Below, one piece after another: positions 47,285 to 57,600 of a DNA stretch of 64,000 bases. A model generated the notes under the pieces. The model did not search any database and was not told the DNA's origin. It saw nothing but the letters and a program-made list of their open reading frames with translations. Position 1 is the first letter of the stretch; every line of letters starts with the position of its first letter. A program made the position numbers and the translations under genes. The stretch covers positions 1,798,001-1,862,000 of the forward strand of contig NZ_CP091819.1 in NCBI RefSeq assembly GCF_019740355.2, written 5' to 3'. Origin of the DNA: Paracrocinitomix mangrovi (GTDB taxonomy: Bacteria > Bacteroidota > Bacteroidia > Flavobacteriales_D > Crocinitomicaceae).

Positions 47285-50200
47285 ATGATGAAATTAAAAA
47301 GTTTAATTCTAGGAGTTTCAGCGATCGCTGTGAGCCATTTTACCCAAGCTCAAATTGTCGTTGACAACACTACTCAAACCCCTGAACAATTGGTACAAAG
47401 TGTATTGGTTGGATCAGGTGTTACAGTAACAAACGTACAATTTAATGCAAGTGTGCCATTAGCTCAATCAATTCAATCTCAGGTTGGATATTTTGATGCA
47501 TCAGGAACTACCTTCCCAATTACTGAAGGTTTAATATTGGCGACAGGAAATGCTCAAGGATCTATTGGACCAAATAGCTCCGGTTCATACTCTGACAATA
47601 CAGGTGTGGCTCCAGACCCCAATGATGCAGACATGGCCATGATTGGATCTCCTTATGTTCAAAACAACGAAGCGATTTTAGAATTTGACTTTATTCCAAC
47701 AGGAGATTCTGTAGTTTTTAATTATGTTTTTGGCTCAGATGAGTACCATGAATTTTCAACTTCAACTTTCAATGATGGTTTTGGATTCATCATTTCAGGA
47801 CCTGGATTTACAGGACCATTTCAAAATGGGGGTGAAAACATTGCCATAATCCCTGGCACTTCATTACCGGTAACAATGAACAACTTAAACAATGGTGGTT
47901 CAAACACAGGCCCTTGCACAAATTGTGCATACTTAATCGATAATCCTCCCGGTTCACCGGACATTCAATATGATGGATATACTGTAGTTATGCAAGCGGC
48001 GGCATCTGTTGTTTGTGGCCAAACTTATCACATAAAGATGTGTATTGCTGATGCCGGCGACATTTACTATGACTCAGGAGTGTTTCTAGAAGCAAACTCA
48101 TTTAGTTCAAATGCACCGGATATCAATATTCAATTAGTAGACGTTAATGGGGATCCATTAAACGGAAACTACTTAATTGAAGGATGTTCATCTGCGGCAA
48201 TTAACATCATCAAACCTGCCGGATACACAGATTCTACTTATACTGTAGCTATATCAACTAGTGGTACTGCTACTAACGGAACTGACTATACTGCAATTAA
48301 CCCTAACTATACAATCCCTCCTGGACAAGATACTTTAACTGTTGTTATTGATGCTTTGCAGGATGGACTTACTGAACCTACTGAAAATTTATTCATTGAA
48401 ACTTATTATTTGACACCATGTGGAGATACAATGACCGTATCTGCATCATTGGACATTGTTGATAACCCGCCTTCATTTAACGTCTTTGCCAATGACACTA
48501 CAATTGATTGTCCAACAAACTCAATTGATATTACTGCTTGGACTGATGGTGGAATTCCAAACTTAGTATATGATTGGGGTATCTACGGAACCGGTGCAAC
48601 AGCATCTCTTCCTGGAAACGTAACAGGAACTTATACTATTACTGTAACTGATGAGTGCGGAATGGTTCAGGATACCACTGTAACTATTACGGTGAACCCT
48701 GCAACAGTTCCTGATATCACATTTAACCAAAATACATTTAACATTTGCCCTGGGGATGATGCATTTATTGATGCAACAGTAAACAACCCTTATGATCCGG
48801 GTCAGTTAACTTATAGCTGGACACCTGGAGGACAAACTACTGAAGACATTACTGTGAGTCCAACTGTTTTAACATGGTATTACTTGACTATCACTGATGG
48901 ATGTTACAATGTAACTGACTCTGTTAAAGTTGAAATGGGATCAGTTGACTTAACTGCTATCAACATTACCAACGCCACTGACTGTCCAGGACAATCAGGA
49001 GTACCGGGATCAATTCAAGTTATGCCTGATGATCCGGCATGGACCTATACATTAATTGGTGGAGGTAACACATTTGGCCCTCAAAATGACGGAACTTTTG
49101 GCACCTTAGATGGAGGTATCACTTATTTCTTGAATGTTGTTAGTGATGACGGATGTACCGTTGATACGGCAGTAACAGTTGGATTAGGAACTAATGCTGT
49201 CACAGCAAACTTTGTACTGGATTCACTAAGAGACGTTACTTGCTTTGGAGATAATGATGGTGGTGCTTATGTAATGAATATCAACGGTGGTGTTCTGCCT
49301 CCATTTGATGTAACTTGGACTCACACATCAGGATTATTTGACTCAGAGCAAGTTTTGGTAAACGGAACTTCAGAACAAGATCAACTATTTGGAGGTCAGT
49401 GGGTTGTTACTGTAACGGATCAAGAAGGATGTGCGTGGTCACAATTATTTACGATTCAATCACCTGACGAATTGGTTCTGGATTTGATCTTTAATGATCC
49501 TACTTGTTATCAATTCTCTGACGGATCAGTGACAATTTCTTCTTCAGGAGGAAATGGTGGAAACACTTTTGTAATCACTGACGATTTAGGAACGCAAATC
49601 AATGGAGCTTCAACGACAGCTAACAACTTACCTGAAGGATGGTATTATGCTAATATCACAGACTCAGAAGGATGTTTTGCAGAAGATTCAATTTTATTGG
49701 AAGATCCGGGAGAAATGCAAATTGACTTAGTATTAGAACAACCATTGTGTTATGGTGCTCCTACAGGGGTTGCTACAGTAGACACAGTTTACAACTACAC
49801 AGGTGCATACGGTCAAGTTGCTTATTTCTGGAATCCTAACCCATCTGCAATTCCAAATGGAATAGGTACAAATTTCATCAACCATATGGGACCTGGAGCT
49901 TATTCATTAACCATTAATGACGAAAACGGATGTTCTAAAGTGTTTGACTTTACCATTGTTTATCCACCGGAGTTGGTGTTTACAGAATTAGGAACAGATC
50001 CTGCATATTGTAGACTATTTGATTATCAGTCTGGAAATGGAGTTGTTTATGCAGCTGCAGGAGGAGGAACACCTTCTTACAACTACACATGGACGAATTT
50101 GCAGACAATGCAAACATCTAATAACACTACATGGGGCGGATTAAATCCTGGAGATTACTTTATTCAAGTTGTTGATGGAGCAGGCTGTTTCTTAACTGAC

Positions 50201-50812
50201 ACAATTGCATTAGATTCACTTAATCCAATTGCTGAGTACACTGCTACATCTGATGCTTTTGATGATCCATTAGTATATGAAGGAACTGCTCAAGTTTGTG
50301 TTCATTTTGAAAATCAGTCACAATACTTCGCAAATCCTAATAACCCTAATTCGGATACTACATTCTTCTGGAACTTTAACTATGACAATATCAGCTGGAC
50401 GATATCTCATGATATTAGCGAAGAGTTTGATACTTGTTATAACTCGGCCGGAGAATATGAGGTTTGTTTAGTTGCATTGAATAAAAATGGATGTTCAGAC
50501 ACAACTTGTCATACGATAATCGTACATGACCCATTACAATTCTTGCCGATCAACGTATTTACTCCAAATGGAGATGGAGATAACGACTTCTTCTTCTTCC
50601 CTTCTCAAGCAGTACAATCATTTAGCTGTACTATTGTTAATAGATGGGGGGTAACAGTTGGTGAATTAACTGACATTACTCAAACATGGAACGGAACAGA
50701 TATGAATGGGTCAGCTTGCCCTGATGGAGTTTACTTCTATGTGTATGAAGGAATATCCACTGACGGAACTGAACTCAAAGGTCAGGGAACCGTCACCATA
50801 ATAGGACAATAA
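47285..50812 (+). CDS. Choice-of-anchor-L/SprB-repeat adhesin with T9SS type B domain
   Basis: After the signal peptide (MMKLKSLILGVSAIAVSHFTQAQ) comes a choice-of-anchor-L domain at ~25-265, with TTQTPEQLVQSVLVGSGVTV, ITEGLILATGNAQGSIGPN and FNYVFGSDEYHEFS. A Calx-beta-like segment follows (TNGTDYTAINPNYTIPPGQDT near 330), then several Ig/PKD-like units. About four SprB-type repeats lie between ~650 and ~975 (VTCFGDNDGGAYVMNINGG, DPTCYQFSDGSVTISSSGG). The C-terminus INVFTPNGDGDNDFFFFPS...VNRWGV is the gliding-motility-associated (type B) sorting domain. SprB of Flavobacterium is the moving gliding adhesin, so a surface adhesive role is likely. The start could be either of the two adjacent Met codons. 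Confidence 0.88.
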   Translation: MMKLKSLILGVSAIAVSHFTQAQIVVDNTTQTPEQLVQSVLVGSGVTVTNVQFNASVPLAQSIQSQVGYFDASGTTFPITEGLILATGNAQGSIGPNSSGSYSDNTGVAPDPNDADMAMIGSPYVQNNEAILEFDFIPTGDSVVFNYVFGSDEYHEFSTSTFNDGFGFIISGPGFTGPFQNGGENIAIIPGTSLPVTMNNLNNGGSNTGPCTNCAYLIDNPPGSPDIQYDGYTVVMQAAASVVCGQTYHIKMCIADAGDIYYDSGVFLEANSFSSNAPDINIQLVDVNGDPLNGNYLIEGCSSAAINIIKPAGYTDSTYTVAISTSGTATNGTDYTAINPNYTIPPGQDTLTVVIDALQDGLTEPTENLFIETYYLTPCGDTMTVSASLDIVDNPPSFNVFANDTTIDCPTNSIDITAWTDGGIPNLVYDWGIYGTGATASLPGNVTGTYTITVTDECGMVQDTTVTITVNPATVPDITFNQNTFNICPGDDAFIDATVNNPYDPGQLTYSWTPGGQTTEDITVSPTVLTWYYLTITDGCYNVTDSVKVEMGSVDLTAINITNATDCPGQSGVPGSIQVMPDDPAWTYTLIGGGNTFGPQNDGTFGTLDGGITYFLNVVSDDGCTVDTAVTVGLGTNAVTANFVLDSLRDVTCFGDNDGGAYVMNINGGVLPPFDVTWTHTSGLFDSEQVLVNGTSEQDQLFGGQWVVTVTDQEGCAWSQLFTIQSPDELVLDLIFNDPTCYQFSDGSVTISSSGGNGGNTFVITDDLGTQINGASTTANNLPEGWYYANITDSEGCFAEDSILLEDPGEMQIDLVLEQPLCYGAPTGVATVDTVYNYTGAYGQVAYFWNPNPSAIPNGIGTNFINHMGPGAYSLTINDENGCSKVFDFTIVYPPELVFTELGTDPAYCRLFDYQSGNGVVYAAAGGGTPSYNYTWTNLQTMQTSNNTTWGGLNPGDYFIQVVDGAGCFLTDTIALDSLNPIAEYTATSDAFDDPLVYEGTAQVCVHFENQSQYFANPNNPNSDTTFFWNFNYDNISWTISHDISEEFDTCYNSAGEYEVCLVALNKNGCSDTTCHTIIVHDPLQFLPINVFTPNGDGDNDFFFFPSQAVQSFSCTIVNRWGVTVGELTDITQTWNGTDMNGSACPDGVYFYVYEGISTDGTELKGQGTVTIIGQ

Positions 50813-50832
50813 ATAACTTACCCTAAATAATC

Positions 50833-50865
50833 AAAAAACCCCGAAGTAATACTTCGGGGTTTTTT
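50833..50865. terminator. Intrinsic terminator between convergent genes
   Basis: AAAAAACCCCGAAGT-AAT-ACTTCGGGGTTTTTT is a perfect 15-bp inverted repeat able to terminate transcription in both directions. It serves the adhesin gene and the convergent DinB-like gene. Confidence 0.92.
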
Positions 50866-50884
50866 AGTTTAAATATTATTTCAA

Positions 50885-51442
50885 TTATTTAATGTCGTCT
50901 GTAAAGTGACCATCAAGTTTACCGCGACTCATTTTTTCTTCATTAAAGGCTTTTGACCCCCCTTTTGGAATAGATAAACTCTGCCAATTGTTTCCTTTTA
51001 CCTGAGTACCAATTAAAACTATTTGACCCACGTGATATGCATAATGACAAAGCTGTCTGTTAAAAGCTTCTATCATTGTATGCTTTTGTTTGCGAATGTA
51101 TATAGGTCTATCAAAATTATCAGGCGTTATACTGTACAGTGCTCCGAATAAACATCTCCAGCCTTCTTCCCATTTATCAATCAAATCTGCCTTAGTTTTG
51201 ATCACTTTTTCAAATTCCAAATCTCTCTGTCTCCATTCCTTTTCTCCATCCGTAGTTAAAAAATTTGTCCATCTGGACATCATGTTTCCCCAAAGATGAT
51301 TTACAATAATGGCAATCGAGTTAGTGTTTGGATCAGCTGTCCAATGAATATCATTCTCATCTAATTGAGCAAAAGTTTTATCACCCAAAGATTTATAGTA
51401 TTCAAATTGCTTGATTACGCTATTGAGGTAATTTGGTATCAT
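50885..51442 (-). CDS. DinB-like/DUF1572 family protein
   Basis: The 185-residue helical protein has IAIIVNHLWGNMMSRWTNFLTTDGEKEWRQRD near residues 43-74 and CHYAYHVGQIVLIG near 132-145. The His of NHLWG and the HYAYHVGQ pair sit at the positions of the three metal-ligand histidines in the DinB/YfiT four-helix fold. DinB-like proteins bind divalent metal and include thiol transferases; the substrate of the DUF1572 group is unknown. The ATG overlaps the thiL stop by four bases, so the two are coupled. Confidence 0.85.
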   Translation of the reverse strand: MIPNYLNSVIKQFEYYKSLGDKTFAQLDENDIHWTADPNTNSIAIIVNHLWGNMMSRWTNFLTTDGEKEWRQRDLEFEKVIKTKADLIDKWEEGWRCLFGALYSITPDNFDRPIYIRKQKHTMIEAFNRQLCHYAYHVGQIVLIGTQVKGNNWQSLSIPKGGSKAFNEEKMSRGKLDGHFTDDIK

Positions 51443-52476
51443 TCGTTATCTGTAAAATGGTTCCAACCTTGTGCAGTAATTGGCACTGCTTGTCCTCCTC
51501 TATCAATAATATGAGTACCGGATCCTTTATCAGTAAAATGACCAATAAAAGTAAGGTGCTTATTATCTTTTAACTTCTCATAGTCATTTTGACTAATAGA
51601 AAACAACAATTCATAATCTTCACCTCCATTTAATGCACACATACTTGCTTCTAGATCAAAGTCCCTTGCTGTATTATATGTTTCTTGATCAATTGGCAGT
51701 TTCTCATCATAAATGGCACAGCCCAAATCACTAGCTTTACATAAATGCAGTAATTCTGATGCCAATCCATCTGAAACATCAATCATTGAAGTAGGTTTTA
51801 CCCCCAATTCTTTTAAAAAGTGAATAACGTCTTTTCTAGCCTCAGGCTTTAATTGTCTTTCCAAAATATAATCTACTCCCTCTAACTCCGGTTGCATTTT
51901 TGGATTCGCTTCATAAACTTCTTTTTCTCTTTCCAGCACTTGTAATCCCATAAATGCACCTCCAAGATCTCCACTTACTACTATCAAATCATTTTCTTTG
52001 GCGCCATCTCTCATTACGATCTCATTTTTGGCTACTTCACCAATTGCCGTAATTGAAATAATCAAACCACCAGTAGAAGAGGTAGTATCACCTCCTACCA
52101 AATCAACTTGATAAAGCTCACATGCTTTATGAATTCCTTTGTAAATTTCTTCAATTGCTTCTACAGAAAATCTATTTGAAACAGCAATAGAAACGGTAAT
52201 TTGTGTAACATCACCATTCATTGCATAAATGTCAGAAAAGTTGACAATGGCAGCTTTATACCCTAAATGCATCAAAGGAGTGTACATCAAATTAAAATGA
52301 ATCCCCTCCAATAACATATCAGTTGAAACCAACATGTACTTATCTCCTACATCAATCACTGCTGCATCATCTCCAACTCCTTTAACGGTAGAATCATGAT
52401 ATTTTTTAGTTTCAGCTGTTAACTTGTCAATCAATCCAAATTCCCCTAGCTGTTCAAGTTCTGTTCTGTTTTCCAT
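51439..52476 (-). CDS. thiL: Thiamine-monophosphate kinase
   Basis: The ThiL pattern is clear: GEFGLIDKLT near residue 11, VKGVGDDAAVIDVGDKYMLVSTDMLLEGIHF near 32 (the metal and substrate loop), GYKAAIVNFSDIYAMNG near 73, VDLVGGDTTSS near 125 and MIDVSDGLASELLHLC near 236. The length of 345 is normal. The enzyme makes thiamine diphosphate from thiamine monophosphate with ATP. It is the first gene of a two-gene operon with a DinB-like protein; no other thiamine gene is near. The ThiF-like protein at 31954 is far away in the window. Confidence 0.93.
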   Translation of the reverse strand: MENRTELEQLGEFGLIDKLTAETKKYHDSTVKGVGDDAAVIDVGDKYMLVSTDMLLEGIHFNLMYTPLMHLGYKAAIVNFSDIYAMNGDVTQITVSIAVSNRFSVEAIEEIYKGIHKACELYQVDLVGGDTTSSTGGLIISITAIGEVAKNEIVMRDGAKENDLIVVSGDLGGAFMGLQVLEREKEVYEANPKMQPELEGVDYILERQLKPEARKDVIHFLKELGVKPTSMIDVSDGLASELLHLCKASDLGCAIYDEKLPIDQETYNTARDFDLEASMCALNGGEDYELLFSISQNDYEKLKDNKHLTFIGHFTDKGSGTHIIDRGGQAVPITAQGWNHFTDNE

Positions 52477-52507
52477 CTAATCTATTTTATGGAATAGTTA
52501 AAATAAA

Positions 52508-52547
52508 AGATGGCCGGTTGAATTATGCTCTTTCACACCGACCATCT
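52508..52547 (-). terminator. Intrinsic terminator after fumC
   Basis: AGATGGCCGGT and ACCGACCATCT form an 11-bp stem with one wobble (read on the minus strand), with an 18-nt loop and a U-rich tract TTTATTTT on the minus-strand side. Confidence 0.7.
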
Positions 52548-52567
52548 CATCAAATTATTTAAATTGA

Positions 52568-53965
52568 TTAATCCAATGAACCAATCATTTTGGTTGGATC
52601 AACCCACTCTTCATATTTTTCTTCCGGCACGTATCCTAATCTTATCGCCTCTTCTCTTAATGTTGTTCCATTTGCATGGGCAGCATTTGCTATCTCTGCA
52701 GCTTTGTAATAACCAATTTTGGTATTTAATGCAGTAACCAACATCAATGAATTATTCAACAATTCTTTAATTCTAGCATGATTAGGCTCAATTCCTTTTG
52801 CACAATTCACATCAAATGAAAGACAAGCGTCCCCAATCAATTCAGCAGACTGTAACAAATTGTAAACCATCATTGGCTTGAAAACATTCAACTCATAATG
52901 CCCTTGAGCACCTCCTACTGAAACTGCTACATCATTACCCATAACCTGAGCACAAACCATTGTCAAGGCTTCTGCTTGAGTAGGGTTAACTTTTCCAGGC
53001 ATAATAGATGAACCAGGCTCGTTTGCCGGAATAATAATCTCTCCAATTCCTGATCTTGGACCTGAAGCCATTAATCTAATATCGTTGGCAATTTTATTCA
53101 ATGAAACGGCAATTTGCTTTAACGCACCATGCGATTCTACAATTGCGTCATGAGCAGCCAATGCTTCAAATTTATTTTCAGCCGTAACAAAAGGCAAACC
53201 TGTGAATTGAGCAATATATCTTGCCACTAAAGTATCATATCCTTTAGGTGTATTTAAACCTGTACCAACTGCCGTACCACCAAGTGCCAATTCAGCTAAA
53301 TGAGGCAAAGTATTTTTCAATGCATTAATTCCATGATCTAACTGAGAAGCATATCCTGAAAATTCCTGACCCAATGTTAATGGAGTTGCATCCATCAAAT
53401 GTGTTCTACCAATTTTTACTACGTCTTTAAATGCTTTTGACTTAGCTCTTAAAGTATCTCTTAAAGCCTCAACTCCAGGAATTGTTTTTTCAATAATCAT
53501 CTTGTAAGATGAAATATGCATTCCTGTTGGAAAAGTATCATTTGAAGATTGAGATTTATTTACATCATCATTTGGCTGTAAAGTTTTATCACCTTCACCA
53601 ATTTTTTTACCTGCAATTTCATGTGCACGGTTGGCAATAACTTCGTTCACATTCATATTAGATTGTGTTCCTGATCCCGTTTGCCAAATCACCAAAGGAA
53701 ATTGGTCGTTAAGTTTTCCCTCTAATATCTCATCACACACCTCAGCAATTAAATCTCTTTTCTTTTCCTCTAAAACACCCAGTTCACAGTTTGCATAAGC
53801 AGCTGCTTTTTTCAAATATGCAAAACCCCTAATTACCTCAATTGGCATTGACCCTTCAGGACCAATTTTAAAATTATTTCGAGATCTTTCTGTTTGTGCA
53901 CCCCAGTATTTATCGGCAGGTACCTTCACCTCACCTAATGTATCTTTTTCAATTCTATATTCCAT
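52568..53965 (-). CDS. fumC: Class II fumarate hydratase
   Basis: The 465-residue protein has the fumarase/aspartase signature [15 protein letters not shown] near residues 318-332 with the catalytic Ser loop, the [12 protein letters not shown] segment near 97, [19 protein letters not shown] near 131 and [16 protein letters not shown] near 184. These are FumC features (not argininosuccinate lyase). The enzyme hydrates fumarate to malate in the TCA cycle as a cytosolic homotetramer. It has its own terminator. The upstream side (53966-54035) is the divergent promoter region with the small membrane gene. Confidence 0.96.
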   Translation of the reverse strand: MEYRIEKDTLGEVKVPADKYWGAQTERSRNNFKIGPEGSMPIEVIRGFAYLKKAAAYANCELGVLEEKKRDLIAEVCDEILEGKLNDQFPLVIWQTGSGTQSNMNVNEVIANRAHEIAGKKIGEGDKTLQPNDDVNKSQSSNDTFPTGMHISSYKMIIEKTIPGVEALRDTLRAKSKAFKDVVKIGRTHLMDATPLTLGQEFSGYASQLDHGINALKNTLPHLAELALGGTAVGTGLNTPKGYDTLVARYIAQFTGLPFVTAENKFEALAAHDAIVESHGALKQIAVSLNKIANDIRLMASGPRSGIGEIIIPANEPGSSIMPGKVNPTQAEALTMVCAQVMGNDVAVSVGGAQGHYELNVFKPMMVYNLLQSAELIGDACLSFDVNCAKGIEPNHARIKELLNNSLMLVTALNTKIGYYKAAEIANAAHANGTTLREEAIRLGYVPEEKYEEWVDPTKMIGSLD

Positions 53966-54035
53966 TCGTATGATTTTTGAGAATTAATTATAACTTTACA
54001 GCAGAATTAGACAACAAAATTAACAATATATAATC

Positions 54036-54203
54036 ATGGTTGCATTAGGATTTGCTTTATTTCTTTGTATCGGACTGATGGCATTTTGGGTTTTAGTGTT
54101 CCTTATGGGAGTTGCACTTCCTTTATGGATTACATTAGGTAGTATCGAAATGTTACGTCCAAAAAGATTAGTTGAAACAGCTGACGGCGAAGGCGAAGCC
54201 TAA
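54036..54203 (+). CDS. Small single-helix membrane protein (55 residues)
   Basis: An ATG at 54036 opens a 55-codon frame. It begins MVALGFALFLCIGLMAFWVL, continues as a hydrophobic stretch of about 35 residues (one or two helices), and ends with a polar tail EMLRPKRLVETADGEGEA. The stop at 54201-54203 is followed 22 nt later by a perfect bidirectional terminator. The next gene is convergent. The frame, the terminator position and the amphipathic layout make it a real small gene; the function is unknown. Confidence 0.6.
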   Translation: MVALGFALFLCIGLMAFWVLVFLMGVALPLWITLGSIEMLRPKRLVETADGEGEA

Positions 54204-54225
54204 GTAGTCATCCATTAAAAAAATT

Positions 54226-54255
54226 AAAGCTTCTGATTTCTCAGAAGCTTTTTTT
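54226..54255. terminator. Bidirectional intrinsic terminator
   Basis: AAGCTTCTGA-TTTC-TCAGAAGCTT is a perfect 10-bp stem with A's before and seven T's after it. It serves the small membrane gene and the convergent ArsC-type gene. Confidence 0.9.
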
Positions 54256-54257
54256 AT

Positions 54258-54596
54258 TTATAACAATTCATTTACATTCTCTGGTGGTCTACCTAACACA
54301 GCCTTATCGCCTTTAATCACAATTGGTCTTTCAATTAGTTTAGGATTATCAATTAGTGCAGCAATCCATTCATCTTCAGATAATTCTTTTCCTTTGAATT
54401 TTTCTTTATAAATATCCTCTCCTTTTCTAACTATATCTGCAGCTTTCATTCCCAACTTTACCAAAACTTCTTTCAACTCCTTTTTTGTTGGTGGATTTTC
54501 AAGGTAATTTACTATTGTTACTTTAGTTCCGCTATCCTCAATAATTGCTAATGTTTGTCTACTTTTTGAACAACGGTTATTGTGCCAAATTTCCAT
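54258..54596 (-). CDS. ArsC/Spx family reductase-like protein
   Basis: The ATG at 54596 gives MEIWHNNRCSKSRQTLAIIE with the catalytic-type Cys9 in HNNRCSKSR. The family's further marks are VNYLENPPTKKELKEVL near 29 and ERPIVIKGDKAVLGRPPENV near 89, which supply the Arg residues of the arsenate reductase active site. The length of 113 matches glutaredoxin-dependent ArsC proteins (YfgD/ArsC type). Activity on arsenate is plausible. No other arsenic genes are nearby, so it may have a general redox role. An alternative Met lies two codons upstream. Confidence 0.85.
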   Translation of the reverse strand: MEIWHNNRCSKSRQTLAIIEDSGTKVTIVNYLENPPTKKELKEVLVKLGMKAADIVRKGEDIYKEKFKGKELSEDEWIAALIDNPKLIERPIVIKGDKAVLGRPPENVNELL

Positions 54597-54699
54597 AATC
54601 AAGTTATACTGTTAATTAAAGCCTTAAATTTAGACAACTTTTTTAGCAAAAATCACGTATAACAAACGATAATCATTGAGATTGCGTTAAAATAATAGG

Positions 54700-57600
54700 A
54701 TGATTAGATACGCCTACGTATTAACAATCGTACTCTTAACGGCAATGTCCAACAGTTTTGGACAGTATGCCGTAAGTGGTAATGCTACAACTGGTCCCGG
54801 TTGTAATGAGTTTACTATTACCTCAAACACTCCAAACCAAACCGGAGGAATGTATGGTACAACGCAATTAAATCTTACTACTGCTTGGTCGCTTAAATTT
54901 TCTGTAAATTTTGGATGTGACAATTTTGGAGGTGAAGGAATGGCCTTTGTGCTTCAACCTGGAGCTTGGACTCTTGGCACTGGAGGTTTTGGATTAGGAT
55001 ATCAAGGTCTTACCAATACATTAGCTGTTGAATTTGACACTAGAGATAATCAAGCTTCAGGGCAAACAACAAATTGGGATGTACCTTATGATCATATTGC
55101 ATTAATGGGGAACGGAATCATCAATCACAACGATCCAGTAAATACAGCATTAACTGGTGTTTCTACTATCGACCCAACACCGGCAAATGACGTAGAAGAT
55201 TGCCAAAATCATATTATTGAAATTACATGGACACCAGGAGCTACTCAAACTTTAGAAGTGTACTATGATGGTATGTTGACTTTGACTGAAACCAGCAACA
55301 TGATCACCAATAATTTAGGTGGAGCAACAAACGTAACATGGGGATGGACAGGTGCAACAAGCGCCTTTTCAAATGAACAAACAGTTCAAATTGCGATTGA
55401 ACCTGATTTTACCTACAGTCCAACAAACTGTCCGGGACAGGTAATCAACTTTACTGCTACAACTAATAGTCAGTATCCAATTGTTCAATATGATTGGGAT
55501 TTTGACGGAACACCTTTGCTAAATGGCGGACCTAATCCTTCTCATACTTTTGCTACAGCAGGTAATCATCCTGTTACATTGACGATTACTGATAATCAGG
55601 GATGCACTAACTCAGTAACTATTGACATAGGAGTTGGATTCATGGTAGATGTTACTGCTGATTTAACTACAATTTGCCCGGGTACCTCAACTCAACTGCA
55701 TGCTCAAGGTATTCCATTTGTAGGTAACACCTGCTGCTTTGAACTTCATTGCTATGATATTTGGGATGATTGGAACGGAGCAGAAGTAGAAATTTTTGTT
55801 GATGGAACTTCGCAAGGAACATATACGGCAACAGATGGTGGAGGTATGCCTTCTACAACTGTATTCAATATGTGTTTTCCTCATGGATCTGATATTGACA
55901 TGGTAATAAATGGTACCGGATCTCCACAAGAAAGCTCTGTTTTTATGGTAGATGAAAGTGGAGATACTGTTGCACAAATTCTTAGTAATTTTTTATCTGG
56001 AAGTACTACGTGGTATAATGGTGCTACCGCACAATTTACAGTAGATTGCGGAATTACACCACCCGCTTACACATATAGCTGGAACAATGGAGGCTTTTTA
56101 GATAATGCGAATATTGCAGATCCAACATGTACAATTTCTTCAGCAACAACTTTTACAGTAGATGTTACAGATCCAGGAACCGGATGTGTAATTCAAGAAA
56201 ACATTACCATTAATACATATACGCCTGGTACAATAAGTATAAGTGGAACACCAACAGTATGTGAAGGTGACTTAGGTGACTTGTCTGTATCAATGACTGG
56301 TCCAACACCATATGATTTCACAATCTCAGGTCCAGGAGGTCCTTATAATATAACAGGGATAACCTCAAGTCCTTATACATTCAGCAATGCAAATGCCGGA
56401 ACATTTACAATCAGTTCAGCAACCAGTGCAGGATGCCCTATCGCGGCACCTTCCGGATCAGGAACCATAACTGTAATAATACCTCCGGATGTGGATATTG
56501 AATCAAACAATACGTATTGTGATGGAGACCCTATAAATCCATTAAATGTAGTTTCTACAAATGGAGGTACAGTTGAATGGTATAATAACCCCGGACTAAC
56601 AGGAGCTCCATTAGCAACAGGAAACTCTTACACACCTAGCCCTGTAGTTGGCACTAATACTTATTACGCCATTGAAGCTGAATCAGTTTTAGGATGTACC
56701 GGAGATGTGGATTCTGTAATTATCACTGTTAACCCTGTACCTATCGAACCGACTTGGACCGGACAGACCGTTTGGTGTGAAGGAGTGGTTCCTACCACTT
56801 TATTAGCAACGGCATCCATGGGTGGAAATATTACCTGGTATGATGCTGATCCTGCTTTGGGACCTGCTAATGTTTTATCAACTAATCCTAATTTTAATCC
56901 ATCATTCACTCCAGGAACATGGAGCCTATTTGTTACAGAAACGGCAAATGGATGCGAAGGTCCGGCTGAAGAGATTACATATACCGTAAAACCTACACCT
57001 CCTGCTCCAACTGTTACAGGTCAAACAGGATACTGTGAAGGTGAAACACCTACAGCTTTAACAGCAACTCCTAGTTTAGGAGGACAAATTGATTGGTATA
57101 ATTCTTTGGGAATAAATCTTGGTACCGGAACAACATACACTCCGGGACTTACTGCCGGAACATCCATCTATTATGTTTACGAAACACTGAATGGTTGTGA
57201 ATCTGACTCAACAGAAGTAGAAATATTAGTTCAACCTGCTCCAACTGTTGACGTACCAGATTCAGTAGGGATATGTAAAGGAGACTCTACTTTGGTAACA
57301 GCCATTAATAATGGATATGACATAAGTTGGGATGATGGCCAGTTAGGAGCATCCGTTTATTTGGGACCTGATTCAACCAGCTGGTTTGTTGTAACTGCTG
57401 ACAACCCTTCTTGTGGATTTTCGCAGGACAGCATTCTGGTTATAGTTTATCCTTTGCCTTTAATTTATGCTGGCAATGACACCTTAATAGGTATTGGAGG
57501 CGAGGTAACCATGTGGGCCACTTCTCCATCAAGTGTCACCTTAGATTGGATTCCATCTGTAGAAGAATGCGTAGAAGGTGATTGTAGTATTGTTTATGAT

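Noticed and set aside
54258-54596. Arsenic resistance locus
   Set aside because: The ArsC-type gene stands alone, without arsR, arsB/acr3 or arsM. The family also has members with no role in arsenic resistance.
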